Notes: generated by a model not told the origin, from the letters alone. Positions 1-8,850 are shown, counted from the stretch's first letter. The stretch is DNA of 64,000 nt from VRUE01 sp963816785 (GCA_963816785.1 CAWFLL010000004.1:1116001-1180000), one strand, 5' to 3'. Program-made: numbers and translations.

Positions 1-2
1 GG

Positions 3-248
3 GGCTGGGGTCCGCGCCTCGGGCCCGGTCACCTCGACCCCGAGCGCGCCGCCCGGGCGGCGGCCCTGCTGTCGCCCAGGGTCGCGATCCCGATCCACTG
101 GGGAACGCTCTTCCCAATCGGCCTTGCCCATCTGGCTTCGGACCGTCTCAGCTCGCCACCGCATGAGTTCGCCAGCTCGGCGGCGAGGCTGGCCCCTCAG
201 GTCGAAGTGCGGGTGTTGCATCCCGGCGAAGCGACCTCGCTCTCGTAG
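3..248 (+). CDS. MBL-fold metallo-hydrolase, C-terminal end (5' truncated by window edge)
   Basis: An open frame enters from the left edge and ends at TAG 246-248, giving about 81 residues. The readable protein contains IPIHWGTLFPIG, a conserved Pro-x-His-Trp-Gly-Thr stretch that carries the last metal-binding histidine of UlaG/YtnP-like metallo-beta-lactamase-fold hydrolases, and ends with VRVLHPGEATSLS, the usual closing strand (a 'hPGE' turn). The 5' part, with the HxHxDH motif, lies outside the window, so the substrate cannot be inferred. Its end overlaps the end of the converging phosphodiesterase gene by about 50 bp. The assignment rests on the C-terminal motifs alone. Confidence 0.6.
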   Translation, partial: GWGPRLGPGHLDPERAARAAALLSPRVAIPIHWGTLFPIGLAHLASDRLSSPPHEFASSAARLAPQVEVRVLHPGEATSLS

Positions 249-2233
249 TCGGAGGCGCGCTGGAGCCATTCCCGCCAGCCGGAGAGGATCTGGTGCACAG
301 CGGCGGCGCCGATGATCGTCTCGTGGGTCAAGGACAGGTGCTCGGGAGAGAGGATGAAGGGGCGCGTCTGGGGGCCCCCGAGGCCACCGTGGAAGGAGAT
401 GAGCTCCTCGAAGGCGCAGCCCTCGTCGAGGTCGGGGTCGTAGAAGCTCCCGACCATGATGTCGGCGACGTGCGGGAAGCCGTCGGTGCGCTGCAGGTGG
501 CGTGGCGCAGTCGGTGAGAACTGAGCGAGCGGGTCCTCTCCCTCAATCCGACCCTCCGCCAGGTAGTGGGTGCCGTTTGCGCCGAGGGCCACGGGGCCGT
601 TCTCGCTGGAGCGAACGAGAAGCCAGCCGATGTGCGGATGCTCGCGCAGAGCCGGGATCAGGTCTGGGTGGCGCTGCTCGATCTCCTCGAGGGTCAGCCG
701 GCGCTTCTCTTCCATCAGATAGACGAGTCCGAGGTTGCCGGAGCCGAGGACGACCACCTCTCGATCCGAGACATCGTTCTTCGGACGCTTCCCTTTCGCC
801 CGGCCGGTCGCCTCGTTGGCGGCGTTTCCGACCATTGCGCTCTGCTCGTCGCCGCCTGCGAACCCTGCGACCTCCCCGCTCGTCAGCGAGCGCTCGACAA
901 GCTGCTCGAGGCCGTAGCCATTGCGCTGTTTGAACGTGGCGCCCTGCGTCTGGCCGTGGTCGGAGAGCACGACGATCTCATAGGGACGGGGCGCGTATAC
1001 CCGCGCCCGCTCGATCCGGTCGAATTGCTGGTCGAGCTTCCGCAATGCCTCCATCGTGTCCGCTCGCTGGAGGCCCGAGTGGTGCGCGACCTCGTCGTAG
1101 CTCGAGAAGGTGGCATAGACGGCGGGGCGCCCGCGCATCATGTCCGTGAGCACACCGTAGACGATCAGGTCGCGCACGATCACGCACATGGCGGCGCGCA
1201 GGAACGGGTAGATGCCGCCGCGGTGGCCGCGGGGGTGAACGTCTCGCCGGGCCGAGCGGATTGCGGCCGTCCACTCCAGCAGGACCTCCCAACCGAACAG
1301 AACCAACGCCCTGGTGACGTTGAAGCCGTTGGCAAGGAAGGCCCGGTAACCCGGGTTCGCCCTCTTCTCCGCCTCTATGCGACTGACCGTGAGGATCACC
1401 TCGTCGGCCTCACCGGATAGGAGGTTGCCACGACTCGCCCCGCCGTCGACGAGCAGGCCGGCGCCGCTGGCGTGCTGCCGCTCGATCTCGGCGCAGTCCT
1501 CGGGCGCCGAACACGTGATGAGCCTGCCGCTCGCCTTGTCCACCCAGCGGAACGCCGGGATGTCATCGTTCGATCCGAGCAGGATCCCGGCCTGGCTCGC
1601 GCCGGTCTGGGACGAGAGATCTGGCTCCCACTCGGTCAGGTGGTAGCCATCCTCCGCGATCCACCGCGCCATCGTCGGGGCGCTTCCGTCGCGCATCGCG
1701 CTGCGCAGCACCGGCAGGGCGAGGCCGTCGATCTCGAGGAAGATGATCCCCGGCACGTCGGTGTGGGCCAGCTCACCCTGGCGACGCGCAACCCGCTGCA
1801 CCACCTGCAGCGAGTACGTGTCGTCGTCGTTCGCACCGATCAGCACCTGAAGCACGATCGAGACCACAGCCATCGTCAGCGCCCCCAGGAGCGCGTCCCC
1901 GAACGAGTTGACGCTGATGAACTCGGGGAGCGCGTCGCTTGCGACCTTCAGCACGACTGCGTCGACGAGCAGCACCAGCACGAAGCCGAAAGCAAGCGTG
2001 AGCGGCAGCCGCAGTCCGGCCACGATCGGAGGAAGGACCGCGTTGAGAACCGCGATCAGCGCGGCGACGACGAAGGCACCGCCGACTGCGCCAAGGCTGA
2101 CGCCGGGCACGAGGGCGGCGGCGACATATACCGAGGCGGCGGCAACCACCCATGAGACCACCAGCCGCAGAGGACGCAGCCGTGGCTTCGCCGGGTGCCA
2201 TTCCACGCCAGTGCCGTAGGCGGCCGTGGTCAC
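197..2233 (-). CDS. Membrane-anchored alkaline-phosphatase-superfamily phosphodiesterase (phage-holin-like N-terminus)
   Basis: A 678-residue protein with a GTG start. The first ~135 residues contain four hydrophobic segments (from LRLVVSWVVAAASVYVAAAL to MAVVSIVLQVLIGA), resembling the 'phage holin family' membrane domain. From about residue 160 comes an alkaline phosphatase/nucleotide pyrophosphatase-type domain: IIFLEIDGLA holds the first metal-ligand Asp, LSSQTGASQAGILLGSND the expected nucleophile region, and VVLSDHGQTQG the conserved DHG metal site. The enzyme presumably hydrolyses a phosphodiester or phosphomonoester on the outer membrane face; the substrate is unknown. It converges with the MBL gene and is divergent from the small membrane protein at 2348. 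Confidence 0.8.
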   Translation of the reverse strand: MTTAAYGTGVEWHPAKPRLRPLRLVVSWVVAAASVYVAAALVPGVSLGAVGGAFVVAALIAVLNAVLPPIVAGLRLPLTLAFGFVLVLLVDAVVLKVASDALPEFISVNSFGDALLGALTMAVVSIVLQVLIGANDDDTYSLQVVQRVARRQGELAHTDVPGIIFLEIDGLALPVLRSAMRDGSAPTMARWIAEDGYHLTEWEPDLSSQTGASQAGILLGSNDDIPAFRWVDKASGRLITCSAPEDCAEIERQHASGAGLLVDGGASRGNLLSGEADEVILTVSRIEAEKRANPGYRAFLANGFNVTRALVLFGWEVLLEWTAAIRSARRDVHPRGHRGGIYPFLRAAMCVIVRDLIVYGVLTDMMRGRPAVYATFSSYDEVAHHSGLQRADTMEALRKLDQQFDRIERARVYAPRPYEIVVLSDHGQTQGATFKQRNGYGLEQLVERSLTSGEVAGFAGGDEQSAMVGNAANEATGRAKGKRPKNDVSDREVVVLGSGNLGLVYLMEEKRRLTLEEIEQRHPDLIPALREHPHIGWLLVRSSENGPVALGANGTHYLAEGRIEGEDPLAQFSPTAPRHLQRTDGFPHVADIMVGSFYDPDLDEGCAFEELISFHGGLGGPQTRPFILSPEHLSLTHETIIGAAAVHQILSGWREWLQRASDYESEVASPGCNTRTST

Positions 2234-2347
2234 GCTGCAACACCGCGAATCATCCGCAATCTCCTCACCTCGACCGAGTCTTGAAGGAGACGCCCCCGTC
2301 GACTAGTTTCGGCTCGGACTGTTGAACAGCCAACGAGGAGGTCATAG

Positions 2348-2716
2348 ATGGAGTCGTCCAACGCTCGCAGGTCAGGTTGGATCGGATTCGCCGGGATCAT
2401 GTTCGTGGTCGCCGGCTTCGCGAATCTGGTCTGGGGAATCGGCGCGGTCGCGGACAAGGGGTACCTCTCCGACGAGGGGCTGCTGTTCGCCTCACTTTCG
2501 TTCTGGGGCTGGATCGCGATCATCTGGGGAGCTCTTCTATTGCTGGGCTCGTACCTGATCCTCACGGACTCCCCGAGCGGCCGCGGAACCGGAATCGTGC
2601 TCGCGGTCGTCAGTGCGATCTTCTGGCTCATCGCGCTGCCGGTTCTGCCGATCTTCGGGCTCGTGGCGATCCTGATCGATTCACTGATTATCTACGGCCT
2701 CAGCGAACCGGCCTGA
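2348..2716 (+). CDS. Small four-helix membrane protein (DUF7144-like)
   Basis: A 122-residue protein with a strong ribosome binding site (gaggagg) about 10 nt before the ATG. It has four predicted membrane segments: IGFAGIMFVVAGFANLVWGI, an LSFWGWIAIIWGALLLLGSY segment, IVLAVVSAIFWLIALPVLPI and FGLVAILIDSLIIYGL. Pattern and length fit the actinobacterial DUF7144 membrane family, which has no known function. The gene stands alone, divergent from the phosphodiesterase gene. Its 3' end is only 18 bp from the first tRNA-Arg-like repeat. Confidence 0.7.
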   Translation: MESSNARRSGWIGFAGIMFVVAGFANLVWGIGAVADKGYLSDEGLLFASLSFWGWIAIIWGALLLLGSYLILTDSPSGRGTGIVLAVVSAIFWLIALPVLPIFGLVAILIDSLIIYGLSEPA

Positions 2717-2734
2717 CCTCGACTGCGATCGCGT

Positions 2735-2855
2735 AGCGCGCCCGACAGGATCCGAACCTGTGACCTTCGGTTTCGTAGACCGATTCGGCGATGGCGAGGC
2801 ATTGCGCTCTACAGAGCGGTTTCTCGGCAAATAACCCTGCTAACTCCCGACTTCC
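2735..2855. repeat. tRNA-Arg(ACG) 3'-half scar, copy 1
   Basis: Positions 2735-2783 match the 3' half of the intact tRNA-Arg (12849-12897) at 48 of 49 bases, from just outside the acceptor end through the T arm and anticodon loop, in the same orientation. The D arm and 5' acceptor are absent, so no functional tRNA is possible. The next ~70 bp (attcggc..., tgcgctctacagagcggttt, ccctgcta) match the tail of copy 3 at 8932-9000 at roughly 80% with no gaps. The most economical reading is an attachment-site scar of an integrative element. The rest of the gap up to 2971 holds nothing recognisable. Confidence 0.75.
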
Positions 2856-2971
2856 AAGCGATATCGCATCCGCTACCACCTCGAACCGTTTGGCCTTCGA
2901 GATGGCTGCGCGACATCGAACTGTCCAGTTTAGAACTAGCGTTCGGCGAAGGACCGTGGTAGAAGGGGATT

Positions 2972-4717
2972 GTGCATGCACGGATGCTGAATGCGGTTGC
3001 GCTTATAGCCGCCGTGGCGTTGGTTCCGGCTAGCAGCGCACAGGCGGCCATCAACGTTGCGAACGCAAACGACAGCGGTCCCGGGTCGCTCCGCCAGGCG
3101 ATCAGCGACGCGCCTCCGGGCGAGACGATCGTCGTGCCGGCGGGCACCTACACGCTGACCAGCGACGAGCTGGAGATCGAAAAGAGCCTGACGATCTCCG
3201 GCCACAGCGCGAATGACACGATCATCCGCTCCGGGGGCCCGTTCCGCGTCTTCGACATCGGCGGCATCGGCAACAGCGTGACCATCAGCGGCGTCACGAT
3301 CCGCGATGGCCATGAGGGGGTACCCGGAGGAATTGGGGAAGGCGGCGGCGTGCACAGCGACGAATCGAGCCTGACGCTGCAAAACGTCATCGTCACGAAC
3401 AACAGCGTCGACGTCAACGCCTTCGGCGGTGGACCTGGAGGCATAGCCGAAGGCGGCGGCATCTTGAGCGAGGGCGGCGCTCTCACCCTCGAAGGGACCA
3501 CCGTGTCCGGCAATTCGGCGACCGCCGTGGCGAGCAGCGGCGCGGGCGGAATCGCCGAAGGCGGCGGTCTCGCATTCGCCGATGGGACATCCATCACGAT
3601 CCGCAACTCGACCATTGCCGGCAACGTGGCCGACGTCCACAGCGGGTCCGGCCCCGGGGGCATCGCCGAAGGCGGCGGCATCTACGTCGAGCTCAAATCC
3701 ACGACGTCCGCGAGCATCTCAGCGATCACGGTCAATGGGAATATCGCCGACGCCTCGTCTGGATCCGGCCCGGGCGGCATTGCCGAAGGCGCGGGCATGC
3801 TCGTCACCTCGGAACAGCCCTCGGTCACCTTCAGCAACCTGACCGTCGCCGGGAATACCGGTCGCGCGCCAGGCAGCCCCGGCGGGATCGCCAAGGGCGG
3901 CGGGCTTGTGGTCGACCTCTTTGAAAAAGACACAAGCCTCACCCTGGTCAGCGCGACGCTGGTCGGCAACTCCGTCAACGCCCCTGGGGGGATCGCCGAA
4001 GGGGGCAACGCCGACCCGGACCCCGGAACCAAGGTCGCGAACTCGATCATCAGCGGCGGGCAGGGCCCTGCTGGGGTCGAGAACTGCTCCGAGAAAGTCG
4101 AATCGCAGGGCTTCAACCTCGAGAGCACCGATCAATGTGGCCTCACTGGGAACGGCGACCAGGTCAACAAGGACCCGCTGCTAGGGCCACTGCAGAACAA
4201 CGGAGGGCCGTCCCCGACGATGGTGCCGGCCGCAAACAGCCCGGTCGTCGACCAGGGCGCAGCGTTCGGCCTCACGGCCGACGAGCGCGGCGTGGTGCGG
4301 CCGATCGACTTCCCGACCATCCCCAACTCCGCCGCGCCAGGCGCGGACGGCTCCGACATCGGCGCCGCCGAGCTCCAGCCGTCGAACGTCTTCAGCCTCG
4401 GCAAACTGAAGAAGAACAAGAAAAAAGGTACGGCGACCCTCATCGTGAAACTGCCGCTGCCCAGCCTCGGCACGGTGACCCTGGCCGGCAAGGGCCTGAA
4501 AACGAAGTCGAAAGCGGTCACGGGGACGGAAACCGTGAAACTGGCCGTCATCGGCAAGGGCAAGGTGAAGAAAGCCCTGAAGCGCAAGGGCAAACGCAAA
4601 GTGCAGATCAAGGTCACCTACTCGCCCACAGGCAACGCCGCATCGACCCTGACGCGCAAGGCAAAACTCGTCCGTAAGCACCGCAAACACAAGAAAGGGA
4701 AAGGCCGGAAACACTAG
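2972..4717 (+). CDS. Secreted right-handed beta-helix protein with GGIAEGGG repeats and basic C-terminus
   Basis: A 581-residue exported protein. The GTG at 2972 follows agaagggg; ATG 2984 is an alternative. A signal peptide (LNAVALIAAVALVPASSAQA) is followed by the start motif of polymorphic-outer-membrane/choice-of-anchor-Q proteins: NDSGPGSLRQAIS, then IVVPAGTYTL. Seven near-identical loops (GGIGEGGG, GGIAEGGG x3, GGIAEGAG, GGIAKGGG, GGIAEGGN) recur every 30-45 residues among N-rich strands such as TTVSGNSA and STIAGNVA, giving a parallel beta-helix of residues ~30-390. The choice-of-anchor Q ending (PVVDQGAAFG...DIGAAEL) lies at ~425-465. The last ~110 residues form a Lys/Arg-rich beta domain ending RKHRKHKKGKGRKH. 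Likely a surface adhesin or polysaccharide-active protein. Confidence 0.8.
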   Translation: MHARMLNAVALIAAVALVPASSAQAAINVANANDSGPGSLRQAISDAPPGETIVVPAGTYTLTSDELEIEKSLTISGHSANDTIIRSGGPFRVFDIGGIGNSVTISGVTIRDGHEGVPGGIGEGGGVHSDESSLTLQNVIVTNNSVDVNAFGGGPGGIAEGGGILSEGGALTLEGTTVSGNSATAVASSGAGGIAEGGGLAFADGTSITIRNSTIAGNVADVHSGSGPGGIAEGGGIYVELKSTTSASISAITVNGNIADASSGSGPGGIAEGAGMLVTSEQPSVTFSNLTVAGNTGRAPGSPGGIAKGGGLVVDLFEKDTSLTLVSATLVGNSVNAPGGIAEGGNADPDPGTKVANSIISGGQGPAGVENCSEKVESQGFNLESTDQCGLTGNGDQVNKDPLLGPLQNNGGPSPTMVPAANSPVVDQGAAFGLTADERGVVRPIDFPTIPNSAAPGADGSDIGAAELQPSNVFSLGKLKKNKKKGTATLIVKLPLPSLGTVTLAGKGLKTKSKAVTGTETVKLAVIGKGKVKKALKRKGKRKVQIKVTYSPTGNAASTLTRKAKLVRKHRKHKKGKGRKH

Positions 4718-4845
4718 GCCTCCGCCGGGGCTTACCCGCGTCGGTGATCTCGCCCGCTATTCGAATCGGCCGCGTACGCGAAGGCCGTCGAGAGGAGAAT
4801 CCCCGCCCACGCCAGCGCCACGACCAGAACCGCGGCGGCCCCGAA

Positions 4846-4890
4846 AGCGCGCCCGACAGGAGGAGACTTTCGCGTTCACCGAAGCGCCCC
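4846..4890. repeat. tRNA-Arg(ACG) scar, copy 2 (internally deleted)
   Basis: Positions 4846-4861 (agcgcgcccgacagga) match the first 16 bp of the tRNA-Arg 3' end. They are followed directly by gacttt...ttcaccgaagcgcccc, which matches the far end of copy 3 (8997-9022). About 95 bp of the middle is missing, so this is a deletion derivative of the same repeat in the same orientation. The surrounding intergenic stretch 4718-4924 shows no gene. The call depends on two short matches in the correct order, so it is weaker than copies 1 and 3. Confidence 0.55.
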
Positions 4891-4924
4891 GCTCCGCCCC
4901 GCTCCCGAGGTCCGACGGCTCATC

Positions 4925-6229
4925 TCAGCCCTTCCCGAGGGTAGAACGTTCTTGGTGGTCTGGCGGCCCCTGCTGCCAGGGCTCGACTCCCAATCGTCTG
5001 GTCACATCCACCGCAGAGCGAATCGCGTCCTCGTGCAGGCCGTAGCCAAAATAGCTGCCGCAGTAGTAGGTGTTCTTCACGCCGTTCAGCTCTGGCAGTC
5101 GGGCGGTGGTGGCGCAGGAGCGGAAATCGAAGATTGGGGTTCGCAACACCGTATCGAGCTCGATGTGATTCTCCCGGATCTCAAAGTTCGGGTGCTGCGA
5201 GGCGATCAAGTCGCACGTGTCCGGGACGGATGGCTCAAACCACAAGCTCCCGTTCACCGAGGTCGAGAAGCCGCCGTCCCGCCGTCGGTAGAGGAAGGTG
5301 TAGGCCTGCATGAGCTCCCGCTTTGGGAATGCGGTGTGGTCTCGATGCACCACCAGCCGGCCGTTCTTGTAGCGCCAGGCGGAGAGCAGCTCCCGCTCGA
5401 GCGGCGTCGGCGCCTCGAGCAGATCCAGGACCTGGTCGGCGTTACAGGCGAAGATCACTTTGTCGAAGCTTGCCTCGCCGCCGTCGGAAAACGCTATTCG
5501 GATCCGGTCGTCGTCGCGGCGCACGGTCCGGATCCGGGCACTACGCACGATCCGGTCGCCGAAGGCCCGCGCCAGGGCGGACACGTAGCTCCTCGTTCCC
5601 CCTGGGAGGGTACGCACCGAATAGATCGCCTTCGGCGAGATCACGTCGTTGTGGACCGCGATCTTCCCGAAGAAGAACCGCGCCGGCGCCTCCAACACCT
5701 CCTCGGCGCTCATCGAGGACAGGAGACAGAGCGCGCAGATGAAGATCGTCTCTGCGTCACCACTGATTCGCGGGAGGAGGCGCAACCCCTCGCGCACGGT
5801 GAGATTGCCGAACCCTCCCTCCTTCTGGATCCTCCGAGCCGCAGCCAGCCCGCGCGACAGCTCCCAGAAGGGCCGCAGCTGCGAGGGTCGCAGGATCCCG
5901 AAGCGCTGGGCGCGGAGCCCGCGGAGGCCGGGCGTGACGTAGATGCCTTTCTCAGTGTCGAGATCGTGGAAGCTCATATACGTGCCCACCGAGGAACGGG
6001 TGACGATCCCAAGCTCGGCGAGCAGGCGGAAGAAGTGCTCGTAGCCGGCTCGGCCAAACGCGGCGACCGCGATGTCGAGTTGCTGTCCGTCGCGCCCCGT
6101 GTAGGTGTACGCATTGCCGCCCAGGCGGGGCTCCTTCTCGAAAAGCGTCAACTCGAACTCTCGTCGCAGCAGGTAGCCGGCGGCGAGCCCGGCAGCTCCT
6201 CCTCCGATGACGGCGATGCGCTTGCTCAT
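4925..6229 (-). CDS. NAD(P)/FAD-dependent amine-oxidase-like flavoprotein
   Basis: A 434-residue protein starting at the ATG of MSKRIAVIGG; the frame stays open upstream but that extension shows no domain. Residues 5-16 (IAVIGGGAAGLA) form the dinucleotide-binding GxGxxG fold, followed by LTLFEKEPRLGGNAYTY, the usual FAD ribose/R-L-G-G motif. Further segments (FDKVIFACNADQVLDLL; CGSYFGYGLHEDAIRSA at the end) match the NAD/FAD-binding amine oxidase/protoporphyrinogen-oxidase-like proteins (COG2907). The substrate is unknown. The gene is divergent from the aminotransferase, sharing a 170-bp intergenic region, which suggests joint control with 6400-8537. Confidence 0.8.
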   Translation of the reverse strand: MSKRIAVIGGGAAGLAAGYLLRREFELTLFEKEPRLGGNAYTYTGRDGQQLDIAVAAFGRAGYEHFFRLLAELGIVTRSSVGTYMSFHDLDTEKGIYVTPGLRGLRAQRFGILRPSQLRPFWELSRGLAAARRIQKEGGFGNLTVREGLRLLPRISGDAETIFICALCLLSSMSAEEVLEAPARFFFGKIAVHNDVISPKAIYSVRTLPGGTRSYVSALARAFGDRIVRSARIRTVRRDDDRIRIAFSDGGEASFDKVIFACNADQVLDLLEAPTPLERELLSAWRYKNGRLVVHRDHTAFPKRELMQAYTFLYRRRDGGFSTSVNGSLWFEPSVPDTCDLIASQHPNFEIRENHIELDTVLRTPIFDFRSCATTARLPELNGVKNTYYCGSYFGYGLHEDAIRSAVDVTRRLGVEPWQQGPPDHQERSTLGKG

Positions 6230-6399
6230 CTGGCCATCGATGGACGGATTATGAGCCGTGCTCGGCGTCTGGGGTTCGTTGCGGCTCGACGGTGGACGTC
6301 CAAGGTCGACTAGGTCCCTGTGACCAGACGGCTGTGCAGGGTTGACGCGGGCCTGCTGTACGTTCGACTGGAACGGCGACGCGATACAAGGAGATCCAC

Positions 6400-7641
6400 G
6401 TGGAGCAACCGGCAAGCACCGAAGCCCTCTCTGCCACCGAGCCCTACCCGAGTCGCGAGGACGTGGCTGCGGCGTTTGCGGGCCATGTCAACCGCGGCAA
6501 GGTTGCCGCCCTGCAGGCGATTGGGGTCGACATCGTGGTCGGCGAGCGTGAGGGGGCCCGCTTCCGCGACGCCTACAGCGGCCGCTGGTTCTGGAACTGT
6601 CACTGCAACGGGGGCGTGTTCAACCTGGGTCATCGCAACCCGGCCGCCGTTGCTGCGCTGCGAGAAGCCCTGGACCACCTCGACGTGGGCAACCACCATC
6701 TGATCTCCGGTTGGCGGGCCCGTCTCGCCGAACGTCTTGCAGGAAGCACGGGGGGCCGGCTGCCCTACGCGCTCTTCACCGCCACGGGCAGTGAGGCGGT
6801 GGATCTCGCATTGACTCTTGCCCGGGGTCATACAGGGCGCGAGAAGATCGTCGCGGCGACCGGTGCCTACCACGGGCTGGCGGGCTTTGCCCGGGCCGCC
6901 AGCGACCCTCGGTGGTCAGAGTCCTACGGTGAGCCCATTCCGGGCTTTGCCCACGTGCCGTTCAACGACATCGACCAGCTGGGTGCCGAGCTGGAGGGAG
7001 GCGCCGCGGCGGTGATCCTAGAGTCGATCCCTGCGACTCTCGGCTTTCCGCCACCAGCGCCCGGCTACCTGCGCGAGGCCGGCGAGCTCGCGCGGCGCCA
7101 TGGCGCGGTGCTGGTTCTCGACGAGGTGCAGACCGGATTGGGGCGCACCGGCTCCCCCTGGTACTACCAGCAGGAGCAGGCAGAGCCAGACATCGTGATC
7201 ACCGGCAAGGGCCTGGGCGGCGGCCTCTATCCGGTGAGCGCGGCCCTGATCTCCGAGGAGCTGGAGGGCTTCTTCGACCAGCGCCCCTTTGCCTACGTCT
7301 CGACCTTCGGCGGCTCGGAGCTCGGATGTGTCACGGCGAATGCGGTGATGACAGAGATCTCCAGACCGGAGTTCATTGACCGTGTCCGCGCCCTGGGCGA
7401 GCGCTTCGAGACGGGATTCGCTGGCCTGCCCTTCGAGCTGCGACGCCGCGGGCTGACGATGGGCCTCTCGTTCGACGGGCCGGAGGCCGGCGTCGAAGCG
7501 GCCAAGAAGCTGATCGACGCTGGCGTCTTCGCCGTCTTTGCTGAGCACGATCACTCGGTGACGCAATTCAAGCCGCCCCTGATCCTCAGTGATAGCGAAG
7601 CCGAGGAGATCATCGGGGCCGTTCGCCACGCGCTCGGATGA
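6400..7641 (+). CDS. Class-III PLP-dependent aminotransferase
   Basis: A 413-residue protein with a GTG start behind aaggaga. It has the class-III (acetylornithine/GSA aminotransferase) layout: N-terminal FWNCHCNGGVFNLGHRNP, cofactor phosphate-binding TGSEAVDLALTLAR, then TGAYHGLAG, the PLP-ring Asp in VLDEVQTGLGR (D241) and the Schiff-base lysine in ITGKGLGGG (K270). It transfers an amino group between an amine or amino acid and a keto acid in the cytoplasm. It overlaps the next gene by 4 bp (ATGA), so the two are co-translated. The divergent flavoprotein could oxidise or supply the same metabolite, but the substrate cannot be read from the sequence. Confidence 0.88.
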   Translation: MEQPASTEALSATEPYPSREDVAAAFAGHVNRGKVAALQAIGVDIVVGEREGARFRDAYSGRWFWNCHCNGGVFNLGHRNPAAVAALREALDHLDVGNHHLISGWRARLAERLAGSTGGRLPYALFTATGSEAVDLALTLARGHTGREKIVAATGAYHGLAGFARAASDPRWSESYGEPIPGFAHVPFNDIDQLGAELEGGAAAVILESIPATLGFPPPAPGYLREAGELARRHGAVLVLDEVQTGLGRTGSPWYYQQEQAEPDIVITGKGLGGGLYPVSAALISEELEGFFDQRPFAYVSTFGGSELGCVTANAVMTEISRPEFIDRVRALGERFETGFAGLPFELRRRGLTMGLSFDGPEAGVEAAKKLIDAGVFAVFAEHDHSVTQFKPPLILSDSEAEEIIGAVRHALG

Positions 7642-8537
7642 ACCGGGTAGCCGGCCGACTCTCCGAAGACGAGCTGCAGCGGCTGGACGCGGAGGTCGAG
7701 TCGGCGCTCGACCAGGCCGACGAGTCGCGGCTCCTGGTCCTCGGCGGCGGCGAGATCTCGTTAGTCCTCGGCTGGCCCCCGGCGGATCCGGCGTTCGCGT
7801 GCAAGCGGCTTCCGGTGTTTCCGACACGCGACCGATTCGACGCTTACCGGCGAACCCTCATTGACTACCTGGAGGCACTGAGAGAACGCGGAGTCGATGT
7901 CGTCGAGACCGAGCTCAGCCCGATCGAGCGAGAGGACGGCACGGTCGCGGGGTACGCGGTACAGCCGGTGCTGCCGGCCGAGACGCTGGGGCCCGCCGTT
8001 CTCACGGCCCGCGAGCCGGCGGCTGGGCACCCTATGGTCGATGCGATCGTGGAGACCGCCTTTTCGGCGATCGGGCCCCGACTGGGAATCGATGCGCAGC
8101 TCTCCAACTGGACTTGGGAGAAGGGTCGCCTCCGCTACCTCGACGTCACGACCCCGATGATCTGGGCGGCGGACGGGAGTCCCCGGCTCGATCTCGACCT
8201 TCTCGTCCGGTCCCTTCCTGCGATCGCGCGCCGACCAATCAGGCGCTTCCTGGCGCCACGCATCCTCGACGCATATCGTCGTCGGCGAGGCGTCGCAAAC
8301 GACCTGCTGGGCAACCTGATCAAGGAGCGGCTCGACGCCTGGATCCCGGCCTTCCTCGAGCCGGTTAACCGGACCCTGGACCCCGCGATCAGCGAGAAGG
8401 CTGTGCGCAGCTACTACCGCTCGGACGCGCGGTTATGGGAATGGCTGCTGCGCATCCGCCGCCTCGACCGGGCCTGGCAGCGGCACGTGCGGCGACGCCC
8501 TTACGAGTTCCTTCTTCCTCCCCGGGTCGCGCGCTAG
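7638..8537 (+). CDS. Uncharacterised protein coupled to the aminotransferase (possibly DUF6206)
   Basis: A 299-residue cytoplasmic protein with its ATG inside the aminotransferase stop region. No membrane segment or signal peptide. The N-terminal half contains LLVLGGGEISLVLGWP, FACKRLPVFPTRDRFDAYRRTLIDYL and GYAVQPVLPAETLGP, which reads like the N-lobe of a kinase-like fold (a lysine after a beta hairpin, then a helix). LSNWTWEKGRLRYLDVTTP could be the counterpart of a catalytic/metal loop. I recall similar proteins as DUF6206, but that is from memory. It may phosphorylate or bind the aminotransferase product. The stop overlaps the end of the converging nitroreductase remnant. Confidence 0.6.
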   Translation: MNRVAGRLSEDELQRLDAEVESALDQADESRLLVLGGGEISLVLGWPPADPAFACKRLPVFPTRDRFDAYRRTLIDYLEALRERGVDVVETELSPIEREDGTVAGYAVQPVLPAETLGPAVLTAREPAAGHPMVDAIVETAFSAIGPRLGIDAQLSNWTWEKGRLRYLDVTTPMIWAADGSPRLDLDLLVRSLPAIARRPIRRFLAPRILDAYRRRRGVANDLLGNLIKERLDAWIPAFLEPVNRTLDPAISEKAVRSYYRSDARLWEWLLRIRRLDRAWQRHVRRRPYEFLLPPRVAR

Positions 8538-8850
8538 CTCCTCTTCCCGCGGGGCCTCAGCTCCTCGGGCTCGATCACAACCGAGATGCCGCTTCGCTCA
8601 TCCCCGCTCACGCTGGCCAGGGCACGCCGCTTGACGCCCCTCAGCGTCACCAGCACGGCCGTCTCGCTACCGATGTTGTGCCACCAGCGCTTGCGCTCTG
8701 GTGCCCCGACCTAAATGGTCAGAACGCCGCTGACCTCCGAATAGCCGACCGGAAAGGTGTGTTTGCGACCGCTGCGGCGGCCGGTGACGGTCAGCAGCAG
8801 CAGGTGACCGCTCAACAAGCGGTGGGGCCCGCGAGCGCAGGATCGTCTCT
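8534..8850 (-). pseudogene. F420/deazaflavin-dependent nitroreductase-like (DUF385) remnant
   Basis: Reverse-strand translation gives LLLLTVTGRRSGRKHTFPVG, then YSEVSGVLTI, an in-frame TAG, then VGAPERKRWWHNIGSETAVL, VTLRGVKRR and a normal end RPRGKRS followed by TAG at 8534-8536. 'TGRRSGRxHTFPVGY' and 'GAPxxKxWWHN' are hallmarks of the F420H2-dependent nitroreductase/quinone reductase family. The start region is missing and the premature stop interrupts the core strand, so this is a decayed gene. It lies immediately inside scar copy 3, in keeping with decay of an accessory island. Confidence 0.6.

Noticed and set aside
197..1420. Plus-strand frames at 293-517, 502-933 and 566-1420.
   Set aside because: All are shadows of the minus-strand phosphodiesterase, with shuffled composition and no motifs.
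2700..2981. A 93-residue minus-strand open frame over tRNA-Arg scar copy 1.
   Set aside because: Its C-terminal half is the tRNA-derived repeat read in one frame and the rest has no recognisable domain or ribosome site. Treated as a repeat; the frame conservation is listed as a finding instead.
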